A DNA stretch of 64,000 nucleotides from Myxococcales bacterium UBA1660 (GTDB lineage: Bacteria > Myxococcota_A > Polyangia > Polyangiales > Houyiibacteriaceae): positions 68,177 to 132,176 of the forward strand of contig DCLA01000120.1 of NCBI GenBank assembly GCA_002320815.1, given 5' to 3'. Positions 6,955 to 16,122 of the stretch are shown here, piece after piece; position 1 is the stretch's first letter; each line of letters begins with the position of its first letter. A program made the position numbers and the translations under genes. Under the pieces are notes generated by a model. It searched no databases. It saw nothing but the letters and a program-made list of their open reading frames with translations, and was not told the origin of the DNA.

Positions 6955-9642
6955 ATGTCGCAGGAGATCCATCAAGCGCGGGCGCTGCCCAAGGCGCCCA
7001 TCGTCGGCCGAGGTCCCGAGCTCCGCGAGCTCGACGAGGCGCTGGGGCGAGCCCTGGGGTCCAAGACCCCTCAGGCCGTGACCATCCTCGGGAGCGCTGG
7101 CGTCGGTAAGTCCCGGCTCGTCGACGAGCTCGCGCGGCGGGTGCGCGAGCGGGAGCGCTCCCTGCGGGTCCATCGCGTCGCGTGCGCGGATGGCGAGCCG
7201 GCCTTCGCCATCGTGCAGCGGCTCCTGCGCGCCCGCTTCGGGGTCATCGAGGGCACCCCGGCGTCCGCGATGAAGAAGTCCTTCCGGACGGACGTCGAGG
7301 CGGTCCTCGGCGACCACCGGGTCTCGGAGTTCCTGCACTTCCTCGGGGCCTACCTGGACCTCGACTTCCCCGAGTCGCCATTCTCCAAGGCGGTCGAGGA
7401 CGACCCGGTGCAGTTCGCCCGGGTGAGCCAGGCGGTGCTCCGCCGCTTCCTGGAAGCGGACGCGCAGCAGCACCCGATGGTGCTCCTCTTCGAGGACCTC
7501 CATTGGGTCCAGGACGAGGCCCTGGACCTGGTCCAGTACCTGATCCGCTCGCTCCAGGATGCGCCGCTCCTCGTGGTGGTGAGCGCGCGCCCGGACCTCC
7601 TGGCCCGGCGCACCAACTGGTTGGAGACCGGCGCCCACCACCAGCGCCTGGAGCTCGGTCCGCTCGCGCCCGACGACGCGGCGACCCTGATGCTCAAGCT
7701 CCTCGACCCGCTGGTGGACCCGCCCGACGAGCTGGTCGACGCCGCGGTCGATGTCGCCGGCGGCACCCCCTATCTCCTCGAGCAGATGGTCCGGGCCTTC
7801 TTCGACGCGGGCGTGCTCCTCGAAGGGGACGAGGGCGGCTGGTCCGTCGAGCTCGGCCGGCTCGACCGCGCCCAGCTCCCGCTGACCGTCGAGGACGCCA
7901 TCAGCGCGCGGATCAGCAGCCTGACTCCGACCGAGCGGGAGCTCCTGGAGAAGGCGGCCACCATGGGCGGCGTGTTCTGGCTCGGCGCGCTGGTCGCCCT
8001 CAGCCGGCTGGAGGCCAAGACCCCGGACCTCTGGGGCGGCCACGAGAGTCTGGTGGCCCACTACCAGGAGACCCTCGAGCGGCTCGCCGAGCGCGACTAC
8101 GTCCTGCCGATGCCGGACTCCTCCATCGACGGAGAGCAGGAGTTCGCCTTCAAGCACAACCTGGAGCGCGAGACCCTGCACCGGCTCACCAGCCGCACCC
8201 AGCGCCGGCGCTACCACCGGGTCATCGCCGAGTGGCTCGAGTTCCGCCTCGAGGCGCGCGGGGAAGCCCAGCTCGAGCTCCTCGGTCACCACTACGAGCT
8301 CGGAGGCGCCGATCAGCGCGCCGCCGCGTACTACCTGGAGTCGGGCGACCGGGCCCGCTCCCGCTACGCGAACGGCAAGGCCGCCGAGCTCTACGACCGC
8401 GGCCTGGAGCTCCTCGCCGAGGGCGACATCCGGCTGCGCTTGGCGGCGCTCCACCACTACGGCGACGTGATGCAGCTCTCCGGCGCCAACGAGGGCGCCC
8501 TGGAGGCGTTCCGCGAGATGCTGGACATCGCCTACCGCCTGGACCTCAAGGCCAAGGGCGGGGTGGCCCACAACCGCATCGGTCGCCTCTACCGGAGCAT
8601 CGGCCACCTCGACGAGGCCATGCGGCACCTGGGGACCGGCCAGGCCCTCTTCGTGGCCGCCGAGGACGAGCGCGGCGTCGCCTCGTCGATCGACGACATC
8701 GGCAAGGTCCACTGGATGCGCGGCAACTACGAGGCCAGCGAGCGCTTCATGCATCGGGCGCTCGAGCTGCGGAAGGAGCTCGCCGAGCGCGAGGCGGACT
8801 TCGACGGGACCCTCTCGCCGGGCTCCAAGCGCTCCATCGCCCTCAGCCTGAACAACCTCGGCCTGGTGTATCAGGACTCCGGACGCTTCAGTGAGGCCAA
8901 GGCGGCCTTCGAGGAGGCGCTCTTGCTCCGGCAGGAGATCGGCGACCGCCCCGGCATCGCGCAGACCCTCAACAACCTGGGCACCATCCACCAGGACGAC
9001 GGGACCGACAGCCGCGCCATCGAGCTCTTCGACGAGGCCCTCGACGTGGCCCGGAGCGTGGGCGACCGCATGCGGCAGTCGGTCATCCTCACCAACCTCG
9101 GCGAGTCCCACCACCGCTTGGGGAACGCGGAGGAGGCCATCGCCAATCTGGAGCGCGCCGAAGAGATCAGCCGCACCCTCGGGGACCGCATCCTGGAGGG
9201 GGAGATCCTCCGGGGGCTCGCCAAGGCCCGGCTCGCCAACCACGACCACGTGGCGGCCCGGGGTGACATCCAGCGCTCGATCCGGCTCTTCGAGCAGGCC
9301 CGCGGCAAGCCCTTCCTGGGCATGGCGCTCCGGACCCTCGGCCAGATCGGGGCCTCCGCGGGCTGGGGGGGCGAGGAGCACCAGAAGGCGCGCGACGCCT
9401 TCAGCCGCTCCATCTCTCTCTTCGAGGAGTTGGGCAACCAGATCGAGCTCGCCGCCAGCCTGGAGGCCATGGCCGCCTTCCTCGAGGCCGGCGCCGAAGG
9501 GGATCCCACCACGGTCCACGAGGCGATGACCCTCCGCGCCCGCGCCGACGAGATCCGGCAGCGGCTCCGCGAGAGCGAGCACTACGCGCTCGAGCCCCTG
9601 GAGGGCGAGGCCACCGACCCCGGGATCCGGCAGCCGAGCTGA
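6955..9642 (+). CDS. AAA-ATPase/TPR signalling protein
   Basis: 895 residues beginning at the ATG preceded by GGAGAGGAA. The N-terminal third is an ATPase of the AAA/STAND kind seen in large regulators: Walker A GSAGVGKS at 46-53 and Walker B LLFEDLHW near 178. The rest is a TPR array, clearest from about residue 620 on (LNNLGLVYQDSGRFSEAKAA, LNNLGTIHQDDGTD, LTNLGESHHRLGNAEEAIA). In related proteins a kinase, cyclase or DNA-binding domain is attached; none is present, so this is probably a scaffold or sensor that works with a separate effector. It stands alone, divergent from the NeuD-like gene across about 100 bases with no clear promoter consensus. Confidence 0.88.
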   Translation: MSQEIHQARALPKAPIVGRGPELRELDEALGRALGSKTPQAVTILGSAGVGKSRLVDELARRVRERERSLRVHRVACADGEPAFAIVQRLLRARFGVIEGTPASAMKKSFRTDVEAVLGDHRVSEFLHFLGAYLDLDFPESPFSKAVEDDPVQFARVSQAVLRRFLEADAQQHPMVLLFEDLHWVQDEALDLVQYLIRSLQDAPLLVVVSARPDLLARRTNWLETGAHHQRLELGPLAPDDAATLMLKLLDPLVDPPDELVDAAVDVAGGTPYLLEQMVRAFFDAGVLLEGDEGGWSVELGRLDRAQLPLTVEDAISARISSLTPTERELLEKAATMGGVFWLGALVALSRLEAKTPDLWGGHESLVAHYQETLERLAERDYVLPMPDSSIDGEQEFAFKHNLERETLHRLTSRTQRRRYHRVIAEWLEFRLEARGEAQLELLGHHYELGGADQRAAAYYLESGDRARSRYANGKAAELYDRGLELLAEGDIRLRLAALHHYGDVMQLSGANEGALEAFREMLDIAYRLDLKAKGGVAHNRIGRLYRSIGHLDEAMRHLGTGQALFVAAEDERGVASSIDDIGKVHWMRGNYEASERFMHRALELRKELAEREADFDGTLSPGSKRSIALSLNNLGLVYQDSGRFSEAKAAFEEALLLRQEIGDRPGIAQTLNNLGTIHQDDGTDSRAIELFDEALDVARSVGDRMRQSVILTNLGESHHRLGNAEEAIANLERAEEISRTLGDRILEGEILRGLAKARLANHDHVAARGDIQRSIRLFEQARGKPFLGMALRTLGQIGASAGWGGEEHQKARDAFSRSISLFEELGNQIELAASLEAMAAFLEAGAEGDPTTVHEAMTLRARADEIRQRLRESEHYALEPLEGEATDPGIRQPS

Positions 9643-9696
9643 GGCGCCGAGGCCTCGCCATAGCGCCGGGGCGGACCGTGCACTAAGGGTGGGGAC

Positions 9697-10992
9697 GTGG
9701 AGTTCCCGCACGAAGAGGTCCCCCCGGGCGTCATCGCCGTCTGCGCCCAGCTGCGCGAGGCCGGCCACCGGGCGTGGATCGTGGGTGGCTGCGTCCGGGA
9801 CCTGCTCCTCGGCCGCGCCGTGGGCGATTGGGACGTGGCGACCAGCGCCCGTCCCGACGAGGTGACGCGTGCATTCCGGAAGGTGATCCCCACGGGGATC
9901 GACCACGGCACGGTGACCGTGCTGCACCGGGGCGAAGGCTACGAGGTCACCACCCTGCGGGGCGATGGGACCTACAGCGACGGGCGCCGCCCCGACGAGG
10001 TCACCTTCGTCGATGACATCGCCGACGACCTGGCCCGGCGGGATTTTACCGTGAACGCCATCGCCTACGAGCCCACCAGCCGGGCCTTGGTCGACCCGCA
10101 TGGCGGCCTCGCCGACCTCGACGCGCGCCTCCTGCGGGCGGTCGGGGTCCCGGCGCAGCGCTTCGGCGAAGACGGGTTGCGGATCCTCCGGGGAGCTCGC
10201 TTCGTGGCCACCCTCGACTTCGAGTTGGAAGCGGAGACCGAGGCGGCGTTCGCGGGCGTCCTCGACGTCTTCGCCAAGGTCAGCCCCGAGCGGGTCCGGG
10301 AAGAGTGGCTCAAGGCCATGAAGGCCGACCGACCCTCGCGAGCCTTCGAGGTGATGGCGCGCACCGGGATCCTCGCGCGTACTTGCGCGCCGCTCGGCGA
10401 GCTGGCGCCGGACCTCTTCCGGCTCTCGCTCGAGGCGCTGGACGCGTCGGAAGCGACCGGGGCCGAGCGGCTCGCCGCGCTCCTCCACCGCATCGGACGT
10501 GCCCGGGGGGCGGGGGAGGGCGCCTACGCCCAGACCAGCGCCGACCTCGCCGAGGGGTGGCTGCGGGAGTACCGCTTCTCGAACGCCGAGCGGCGCACGA
10601 TCGGTCACGCCATCCGCCATCATCGGGAGCTCCTGGACCTCGACCCGGCGGACGCGGGCGCCACGCGGCGCTTCGTCGCCTCCGTGGGCCGGGACGAGTG
10701 GGAGCCCGTCGCGCGGCTGGCCGCGGCCGTCGGGCGCGCCGAAGGGACGGATCCCGGCGAGACCCTCGCTGCCGTCCAGACCGTCGCCGCGAGCCCGGCG
10801 CCCCTGGCCATCGGGGACCTGGCCATCGGCGGTCGCGAGGTCATCGGCGCCCTGGGAGGCGGGGGGCGCATGGTCGGTCAGGTGCTGGAAGCGCTCCTGG
10901 CGCGGGTGCTCGCCGAGCCCGCCGCCAACGAAGCCGAGCTCTTGCTCGCCGCGATCCCCGAGATCCGCGCCGACCTCGAGGCGCGCCAATGA
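9697..10992 (+). CDS. CCA tRNA nucleotidyltransferase / poly(A) polymerase family
   Basis: 431 residues from GTG 9697, with a GGTGGGGAC purine stretch just upstream. It shows the class II nucleotidyltransferase head GGCVRDLLLG followed by GDWDVATSA (catalytic Asp pair), the nucleotide-specificity region RRDFTVNAIAYEP, LVDPHGGLADL and the neck motif DGLRILRGARFVA. It adds or repairs the 3' CCA end of tRNAs, or acts as a poly(A) polymerase; the two cannot be separated by eye, but length and motif set fit a bacterial CCA-adding enzyme. The C-terminal half is helical with HHRELL, possibly a degenerate HD-type region. The stop overlaps the phosphatase start (ATGA), so the pair is coupled. Confidence 0.9.
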   Translation: MEFPHEEVPPGVIAVCAQLREAGHRAWIVGGCVRDLLLGRAVGDWDVATSARPDEVTRAFRKVIPTGIDHGTVTVLHRGEGYEVTTLRGDGTYSDGRRPDEVTFVDDIADDLARRDFTVNAIAYEPTSRALVDPHGGLADLDARLLRAVGVPAQRFGEDGLRILRGARFVATLDFELEAETEAAFAGVLDVFAKVSPERVREEWLKAMKADRPSRAFEVMARTGILARTCAPLGELAPDLFRLSLEALDASEATGAERLAALLHRIGRARGAGEGAYAQTSADLAEGWLREYRFSNAERRTIGHAIRHHRELLDLDPADAGATRRFVASVGRDEWEPVARLAAAVGRAEGTDPGETLAAVQTVAASPAPLAIGDLAIGGREVIGALGGGGRMVGQVLEALLARVLAEPAANEAELLLAAIPEIRADLEARQ

Positions 10993-11753
10993 GCGCCCGC
11001 TACCGCACCGAATTGGTCCTGCCGCCGGACCGTGGGTACGTGGACCTGCACAGCCACTACGTGCCGGCGGTCGACGATGGGGTGAAGTCCGTCGACGAGG
11101 GGCTCGCGCTGGTGCGGGGTCTGGGCGAGGTGGGCTTCTCCATGGTCGTGGCCACCCCGCACATCCGGACCGCGATGTTCGAGAACCGCGCGGCGCCCCT
11201 GCGATCGGCCCACGCGGCCTTCCGCGAGCGCGCGGAGACCGAGGCCGACCTGCCGGTTCTCGACCTCGGCGCCGAGCACTACTTCGACGACGTCTTCTGG
11301 CGCCTCTTCGAAGAAGGCGGCGCGCTCCCTTATCCCGGCGGACGGTCGGCCCTGGTCGAGCTCCCTCGGGAGCGGTTGCCCCATGGGCTGGCGCAGGCCT
11401 TCTTCCGTATGCGCGTCGCCGGCGTGACGCCGGTGCTGGCGCACCCGGAGCGCTATCGCCCCTTCTTCGACGCCACCGACGACATGGACCCGCTCCTCGA
11501 CGTCGGCGTGGTGCCGCTCCTGGACATCATGTCCCTCACCGGAAAGTACGGGAAGAAGCCTCAGGAAGCCGCCGAGCGGATGCTCGACGAGGGCGTGTAC
11601 TACGCGGCCTGCAGCGACGCGCACCGACCGGCCGATGCCCCGGTGGTCGGCGAGGCGATGGCGCTCCTCGAACGCCGGGTGGGGCGCGAGGAGAAGGAGT
11701 TCATGCTGGGCCAGGGGCCCCGGGACATCCTGGCGGGGACCATCCAGGACTGA
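10989..11753 (+). CDS. PHP-type protein-tyrosine phosphatase, CpsB/CapC-like
   Basis: 254 residues. The metal-binding motifs of the PHP fold are all visible: DLHSHYVPAVDDG (19-31), ATPHIR, the Glu/His of LGAEHYFDD, LAHPERYRP and CSDAHRP near the C-terminus. CpsB/YwqE relatives dephosphorylate tyrosine kinases that govern capsule or exopolysaccharide export, using a manganese-type cluster rather than a Cys nucleophile. No kinase or export gene is adjacent, so the target must be encoded elsewhere. It is translated from the ATG overlapping the CCA-transferase stop. Confidence 0.88.
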   Translation: MSARYRTELVLPPDRGYVDLHSHYVPAVDDGVKSVDEGLALVRGLGEVGFSMVVATPHIRTAMFENRAAPLRSAHAAFRERAETEADLPVLDLGAEHYFDDVFWRLFEEGGALPYPGGRSALVELPRERLPHGLAQAFFRMRVAGVTPVLAHPERYRPFFDATDDMDPLLDVGVVPLLDIMSLTGKYGKKPQEAAERMLDEGVYYAACSDAHRPADAPVVGEAMALLERRVGREEKEFMLGQGPRDILAGTIQD

Positions 11754-11790
11754 TAGGCAGAAGGCCTTCTCTCTCTTCCCTTCGCCGACG

Positions 11791-12891
11791 ATGAGCGCCG
11801 AGACTCCGACCGCGCCGCCCACGCCCCGGGCGGCTTTCCTGCGCAAGCTCTTGCCCAAGTTGGTGCTCTCCCTCGCCCTGGGAGCGCTCTTCGCGTGGCT
11901 CGCCGAGCGGGGTGGGGTGCCCATCCTGCCGAGCGGCGAGGCCCTCCGGGACGTCGCCTGGTGGACGGTCCCGGCCTATACGGCGACCCTCCTGGTGACC
12001 CACACGCTCCGCGCGACGCGCTGGCGTTTCCTGGTGCGGCCCATCCGTGACGTGCCTCTGAAAGAGGTCATCGCCCTCAACTGGATCGGGTTCTTCGCGA
12101 TCTTCGCGCTGCCGCTCCGGCTGGGCGAGATGGCCCGACCGGCGCTCACCAAGGTCCGGCACGGGATCAGTGTCTCGGCCGGCTTCGGGACCATCGCCGT
12201 CGAGCGCGTGGTCGACGGACTCATCACCTCGCTCTGCGTCGCCTGGGCGCTCTTCGCGCTGCCGCGGGTCCCCAGTGACGACCCCTTGGTTCGCGCGCTG
12301 CCCTTCTACGGCTACCTCGCGCTCACCGTCTTCGGAGGTGCGTTCATCGCCCTCGGGCTCTTCCTCTGGCAGCGCGAGCGCGCGGTGCGGCTCACCGAGT
12401 GGGGCTTCGGGTTGGTGTCCAAGCGCCTCGGCACGCTGATCGCCGAGAAGGTCGACGGCGTCGCCGATGGCATCCGCTCGCTCGGCTCCGCCCGGCTCAC
12501 CGGTGGGTTCCTCGTCGAGTCGATCCTCTACTGGGGAACCAACGCGGTGGGGATGTGGCTCCTCGCCTACGGCTGCGGACTCCCGCTGACCCTGGGGCAC
12601 GCGGTCGCGGTGATGGGCGTCCTGGCCATCGGCATCCTCTTGCCCACCGGGCCCGGGCTCTTCGGGAACTTCCAGCTGGCCATCAGCATCGCCCTGAAGA
12701 TGTACTTCGCCGAGACCCTCATCGGCGACGTGGGGGCGGTCTACATCTTCCTCATGTACGCGGTGCAGGCGGTGGTCATCGTCCTGACCGGCGTGGTCCC
12801 CCTCTACGCGATGCACCTGCGCCTCGGCGACCTCCTGGGCGCCGAGGCGATCCGGCAGGGCTTGCGGGGCGCCGAGACCGAGACGGTCTGA
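11791..12891 (+). CDS. Lysylphosphatidylglycerol synthase transmembrane-like protein (UPF0104/YbhN family)
   Basis: 366 residues with about eight hydrophobic segments. Signature segments of the family are present: FALPLRLGEMARP in the region that carries the conserved P-x-R-x-GE-x-x-R, IAVERVVDGL, and ILLPTGPGLFGNFQ. Members are polytopic inner-membrane proteins related to the flippase half of MprF and to AglD-like proteins; most lack a known substrate. It lacks the soluble synthase domain of MprF, so it cannot itself make lysyl-phosphatidylglycerol. It lies 38 bases after the tyrosine phosphatase and could be cotranscribed with it. Confidence 0.87.
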   Translation: MSAETPTAPPTPRAAFLRKLLPKLVLSLALGALFAWLAERGGVPILPSGEALRDVAWWTVPAYTATLLVTHTLRATRWRFLVRPIRDVPLKEVIALNWIGFFAIFALPLRLGEMARPALTKVRHGISVSAGFGTIAVERVVDGLITSLCVAWALFALPRVPSDDPLVRALPFYGYLALTVFGGAFIALGLFLWQRERAVRLTEWGFGLVSKRLGTLIAEKVDGVADGIRSLGSARLTGGFLVESILYWGTNAVGMWLLAYGCGLPLTLGHAVAVMGVLAIGILLPTGPGLFGNFQLAISIALKMYFAETLIGDVGAVYIFLMYAVQAVVIVLTGVVPLYAMHLRLGDLLGAEAIRQGLRGAETETV

Positions 12892-12906
12892 CGGCGCCCG
12901 CGCCCC

Positions 12907-14568
12907 TCACTCGTAGACGACGTCGACGGTGGTGAACGCGTCCAGGGCTTGATCCGCCTTGAAGCAATCGTGATCACGGTAGACACGCTTCAGCGCCGCC
13001 TCCGCGAAGCGGATGATGTCCTCGTAGAAGAGCTCCCGGGGCTCGGCGGCTTCGAGGATCATGGGCTCGATGTCCACGTCGACGGCGCCCGAGTCGTCCG
13101 CCAGCGAGTGGGCGTGAGCCAGGGAGCGCCCGCAGATGCAGGCGTACGTGCGCCACTGCTTCTTGGAGAGGTCGTCGATGTCGATCTCTTCCTTGAAGGG
13201 GCTCCGCTCCCGGACGAGGAAGCTCTGGCCGTCGATGATGGCCTTGCCGTAGAAGGGGTCGCCGCCGACCAGGTGGACCGCCTGCGCGTTCACGATGCGG
13301 TCCGCCTCGCCGTCTTCCTCGTACTGGCTGGGGGGCGCGAGCCCGGCGAGCGCCGAGCGACGGGCGCGCTTCATCTCCAGGATGATGTCGTCCGTCCCGT
13401 CGGAGCTGGGCCCCTCGAGGAGCACGAAGTAACGAGGGAGACCGAGGGACGCGGTGCCCGAGCCCTTCTTCTCCGCGACGTCCTTGACCACCAGGTCCCC
13501 GGCGCGGGGTGGCGGGTTCACGTGGCTCTGCTTGGCGTAGGCGTCGACGATGGCCTGGAACTCCTCCTTGCGGCTCGAGAGCGGCACCAGGTCGTCCGAG
13601 GACACGAAGAGGCCCTTCTCGCCGGTGTACTTCTTGAGCCACCCCTCGCGCTCGCGCAGCGACTTCTCCAGGAGATCGCGGATCAGCGGCGGCGCGTTGT
13701 CCATGCGCACCTGCTGGTCGCGCTCGGCGTTCTCCTTCTGGAACTCCTCCATGCCGTCGAAGTACCCATCGAGGAGCTCCCGGACGATGCGCCGGCGCTT
13801 CTTCTTGTGGATGCCGCGCTCCTTTGCGGCGACCATGAACCCCACGGCGCCCCGCTTCAGGTCCCAGGTGAAGGGCGCGTAGTAGGCCTCGTCGAAGTCG
13901 TTCACGCCGAAGATGGGCGTGTTGTCGATGCTGGGCATCACCCCGAAGTTCTCGGGGTGGACGTCACCGAGCGTGAGGACGGTGGGCATCCAGGCGTCTT
14001 CGCCGGCCATGTCCCGGTAGAAGAGGAGGCAGGTGCCTCGGAAGAACGAGTAGACCGACCCCGCGAGCTTGTCGAACTTGGCGCCGGCGTCGGCCCGATG
14101 CTGATGGATGCGGGTCCGGTGGTCCTCCCGGAGAGTCTGGCGCACGTGCATGTGCCGCTCCTCCTCGGTCAGGTTCCGCGGCAGGACCACGAAGTGCCCT
14201 TCGGCACGCCGCTGGGCCAGGTCGGCGAACGAGTCGTAGCGCGAGGCGACCTCGCGGTCGTGGGCGTCCAGGGTGGGCGAACCGTTCTCCCGGATCCGCT
14301 TGTGTTCGGGGGTCTCCCGCCGCGCCTTCGGCTTGGAGGTCTTCTTGGGGCTCTTCTTCGCCTTCGCCGCGGTCTTTCGGGTGCCATCACCCTTCGCCGC
14401 GGTCTTTCGGGTGCCATCACCCTTCGCCGCGGTCTTCTTGGCGTTCCTCCCCTTGGCGCCGTTGCCCTTGGCCGGGGTCTTCTTGGTGCTCTTGCCCCGC
14501 TTCTTGCCGGACGGCTGGTCCGCGCTCTTCTTCGAGGACTTCTTCTTGCTCTTCTTCTTGGTGGCCAT
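12907..14568 (-). CDS. DUF2252 protein with Lys-rich histone-H1-like N-terminal tail
   Basis: 553 residues. Residues about 90-553 match the DUF2252 pattern, including GDVHPENFG (201-209) and NDFDEAYYAPFTWDLKR (from 223), which recall the catalytic-loop and Asp motifs of aminoglycoside-phosphotransferase-like kinases; the family has no agreed activity. The first 85 residues form a very basic Lys/Ala/Pro/Ser tail with repeated KTAAKGDGTR, much like histone H1 or HctA/AlgP tails, not normally part of DUF2252 proteins. The start ATG 14568 is preceded by GGGAG and begins the basic tail directly. The gene is convergent with the UPF0104 gene and divergent from the small secreted protein at 14647. 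Confidence 0.88.
   Translation of the reverse strand: MATKKKSKKKSSKKSADQPSGKKRGKSTKKTPAKGNGAKGRNAKKTAAKGDGTRKTAAKGDGTRKTAAKAKKSPKKTSKPKARRETPEHKRIRENGSPTLDAHDREVASRYDSFADLAQRRAEGHFVVLPRNLTEEERHMHVRQTLREDHRTRIHQHRADAGAKFDKLAGSVYSFFRGTCLLFYRDMAGEDAWMPTVLTLGDVHPENFGVMPSIDNTPIFGVNDFDEAYYAPFTWDLKRGAVGFMVAAKERGIHKKKRRRIVRELLDGYFDGMEEFQKENAERDQQVRMDNAPPLIRDLLEKSLREREGWLKKYTGEKGLFVSSDDLVPLSSRKEEFQAIVDAYAKQSHVNPPPRAGDLVVKDVAEKKGSGTASLGLPRYFVLLEGPSSDGTDDIILEMKRARRSALAGLAPPSQYEEDGEADRIVNAQAVHLVGGDPFYGKAIIDGQSFLVRERSPFKEEIDIDDLSKKQWRTYACICGRSLAHAHSLADDSGAVDVDIEPMILEAAEPRELFYEDIIRFAEAALKRVYRDHDCFKADQALDAFTTVDVVYE
14361..14436. repeat. 30-bp tandem repeat inside the DUF2252 gene tail
   Basis: Two identical 30-bp units lie head to tail at 14361-14390 and 14391-14420, followed by the first 16 bases of a third copy up to 14436. 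Read on the coding (minus) strand they encode the repeated decapeptide around TAAKGDGTRK. Because the unit is a multiple of three, gain or loss of copies would lengthen or shorten the basic tail without a frameshift. Confidence 0.9.
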
Positions 14569-14646
14569 CGTCGCTCCCGTCCGCGGAACCCCGCGTCGGT
14601 GAGTCGCTTTCTTGCCCCCAGCGCGACAGCCGAGGTACCCGGGGGC

Positions 14647-15117
14647 ATGCACCGCTGGGCTCTGCGCATGGTTCTCCTCGCTTGCCTCGCTCTGCTCTCC
14701 ACGCCCTCGGGCGCCGGCGCGCGGCGGACGGACGCCCACGCCTACCGCTTCGAGCAGGTTTGGAGCACGGCCATCCGGCTCCTCCGGGTGGACTACGGTT
14801 TTCCGGTCCGCGACCGGGATCCCGACATCGGGTATCTCCTGTTCGACTACACCGATCGGGGACGCAGCCATCCGGGCAGTCTGGAGCTGGTTCCCTTCGA
14901 GGCCGACAACGGGCAGCCCCAGGTGCGGGTGACCCTGAGCGTGCCGGCGATGCCGGCCTACATCGAGCGCATGATCTTGGACAAGCTGGAGCGAAAGCTG
15001 CGGGAGGACCACGGCGAGCCGCTGCCCGCGCCGCGACGCCGCCCGGCCACGCCGCCGTCGGACGACGACGAGGCGACCGAGGACGACGACGCGGCGGAGG
15101 TTCCCGAGAGTGATTGA
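14647..15117 (+). CDS. Small secreted protein, unknown
   Basis: 156 residues. A signal peptide (MHRWALRMVLLACLALL, likely cleaved after GAGA) precedes a compact domain of about 95 residues with YRFEQVWSTAIRLLRVDYG and YLLFDYTDRG; it then ends in an acidic Pro/Asp/Glu tail. The domain looks folded rather than low-complexity, and resembles small conserved periplasmic proteins of Myxococcota, but I cannot name a family. The start ATG is 78 bases from the divergent DUF2252 start, so the two probably share a promoter region. Confidence 0.75.
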   Translation: MHRWALRMVLLACLALLSTPSGAGARRTDAHAYRFEQVWSTAIRLLRVDYGFPVRDRDPDIGYLLFDYTDRGRSHPGSLELVPFEADNGQPQVRVTLSVPAMPAYIERMILDKLERKLREDHGEPLPAPRRRPATPPSDDDEATEDDDAAEVPESD

Positions 15118-15189
15118 CGCTGGACGTCGTCGGTCCGGCCCCCTAAACGGACCTCCGGGGCCCGGTCGCCCCGCGAAAGGCAGAGTCGA

Positions 15190-16122
15190 GTGAAGGTATT
15201 GGTGACGGGTGGTGCGGGCTTCATCGGGAGCCACGTGGCGGACGCGCTCCTGGCCCAAGGGCACGAAGTCGTCGTCTTCGACGACCTGAGCACCGGGCGG
15301 CGGGAGAACGTCCCCGCGGGCGCGACCTTCGTCGAGGGCGATCTCCGCAGCGAGGCGGACGTGGACCGCGTCTTCGCCGAGCACCGGCCGGACTGGGTCT
15401 CCCACCAGGGCGCGCAGACCAGCGTCTCGAAGAGCACCCGGGAGCCGCTCTTGGATGCGGCGATCAACGTGATGGGGACCCTGCACGTCCTCCGGGCCAG
15501 CGTCCGTCACGAGATCCAGCGCTTGGTCTTCGCCAGCACCGGCGGCGCCATCTACGGCGAAGTGCCCGAAGGCGAACGGGCGACGACGGCGTGGATGCCC
15601 CAGCCGATCAGCCCCTACGCCTGCTCGAAGCTGGCCGGCGAAGCCTACCTCGGCGCCTTCTCGTCCGAGTTCGGGCTGCCCACGCAGATCCTCCGCTACG
15701 CGAACGTGTACGGGCCGCGACAGGACCCCCACGGCGAGGCCGGCGTCGTCGCCATCTTCAGTCAGCGGATCCATGGCGGCGAGGCCCTGCGCATCAACGC
15801 TCGTAAGGAAGCGGGCGACGACGGCTGCGTCCGCGACTACGTCTACGTCGGGGACGTGGTGGCCGCGAACCTGCGCGGGCTCCGCGGTGAGCTCGACGCC
15901 CCGGTGGTGAACGTCGGCACTGGGGTCGAGGCGACCACCAAGCAGATCGCGCTCGGCCTTGCTCGTGCGCTGGGCAAGGAGCCGGAGATCACCTTCGGCG
16001 ACCGCCGCGAGGGCGACCTCGAGCGCTCGCTCCTGGAGCCGGGGACCGGGCCGGATCTGGTCCCGTTGGACGAGGGCCTGGCCCAGACCGCCGCCTGGTT
16101 CGCCGAGCGCTCCGGCCGGTGA
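15190..16122 (+). CDS. NAD-dependent epimerase/dehydratase (UDP-glucose 4-epimerase-like)
   Basis: 310 residues of the extended short-chain dehydrogenase family. The dinucleotide-binding GGAGFIGS is at 7-14, Ser116/Thr117 lie in ASTGGAIYG, and the catalytic YxxxK is Y143-K147 (PYACSK). LRYANVYGPRQ and the RDYVYVGDVV segment are typical of GalE-like sugar-nucleotide epimerases. It probably interconverts UDP-hexoses or a related sugar nucleotide for envelope glycans. The GTG at 15190 starts directly at the first beta strand (KVLVTGG). Its stop overlaps the GTG of the uracil-DNA glycosylase gene, an odd functional pairing. Confidence 0.88.
   Translation: MKVLVTGGAGFIGSHVADALLAQGHEVVVFDDLSTGRRENVPAGATFVEGDLRSEADVDRVFAEHRPDWVSHQGAQTSVSKSTREPLLDAAINVMGTLHVLRASVRHEIQRLVFASTGGAIYGEVPEGERATTAWMPQPISPYACSKLAGEAYLGAFSSEFGLPTQILRYANVYGPRQDPHGEAGVVAIFSQRIHGGEALRINARKEAGDDGCVRDYVYVGDVVAANLRGLRGELDAPVVNVGTGVEATTKQIALGLARALGKEPEITFGDRREGDLERSLLEPGTGPDLVPLDEGLAQTAAWFAERSGR

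Noticed and set aside
6925..10989. A very long open frame on the minus strand (over 1300 codons) opposite the AAA/TPR and CCA-transferase genes
   Set aside because: It has no motif or composition of a real protein and mirrors the codon bias of the true plus-strand genes; GC-rich DNA readily gives such shadow frames.
12949..14640. Plus-strand open frame opposite DUF2252 that runs into the small secreted protein frame
   Set aside because: Only the part from ATG 14647 has a signal peptide and protein-like composition; the rest is the antisense of the DUF2252 gene.
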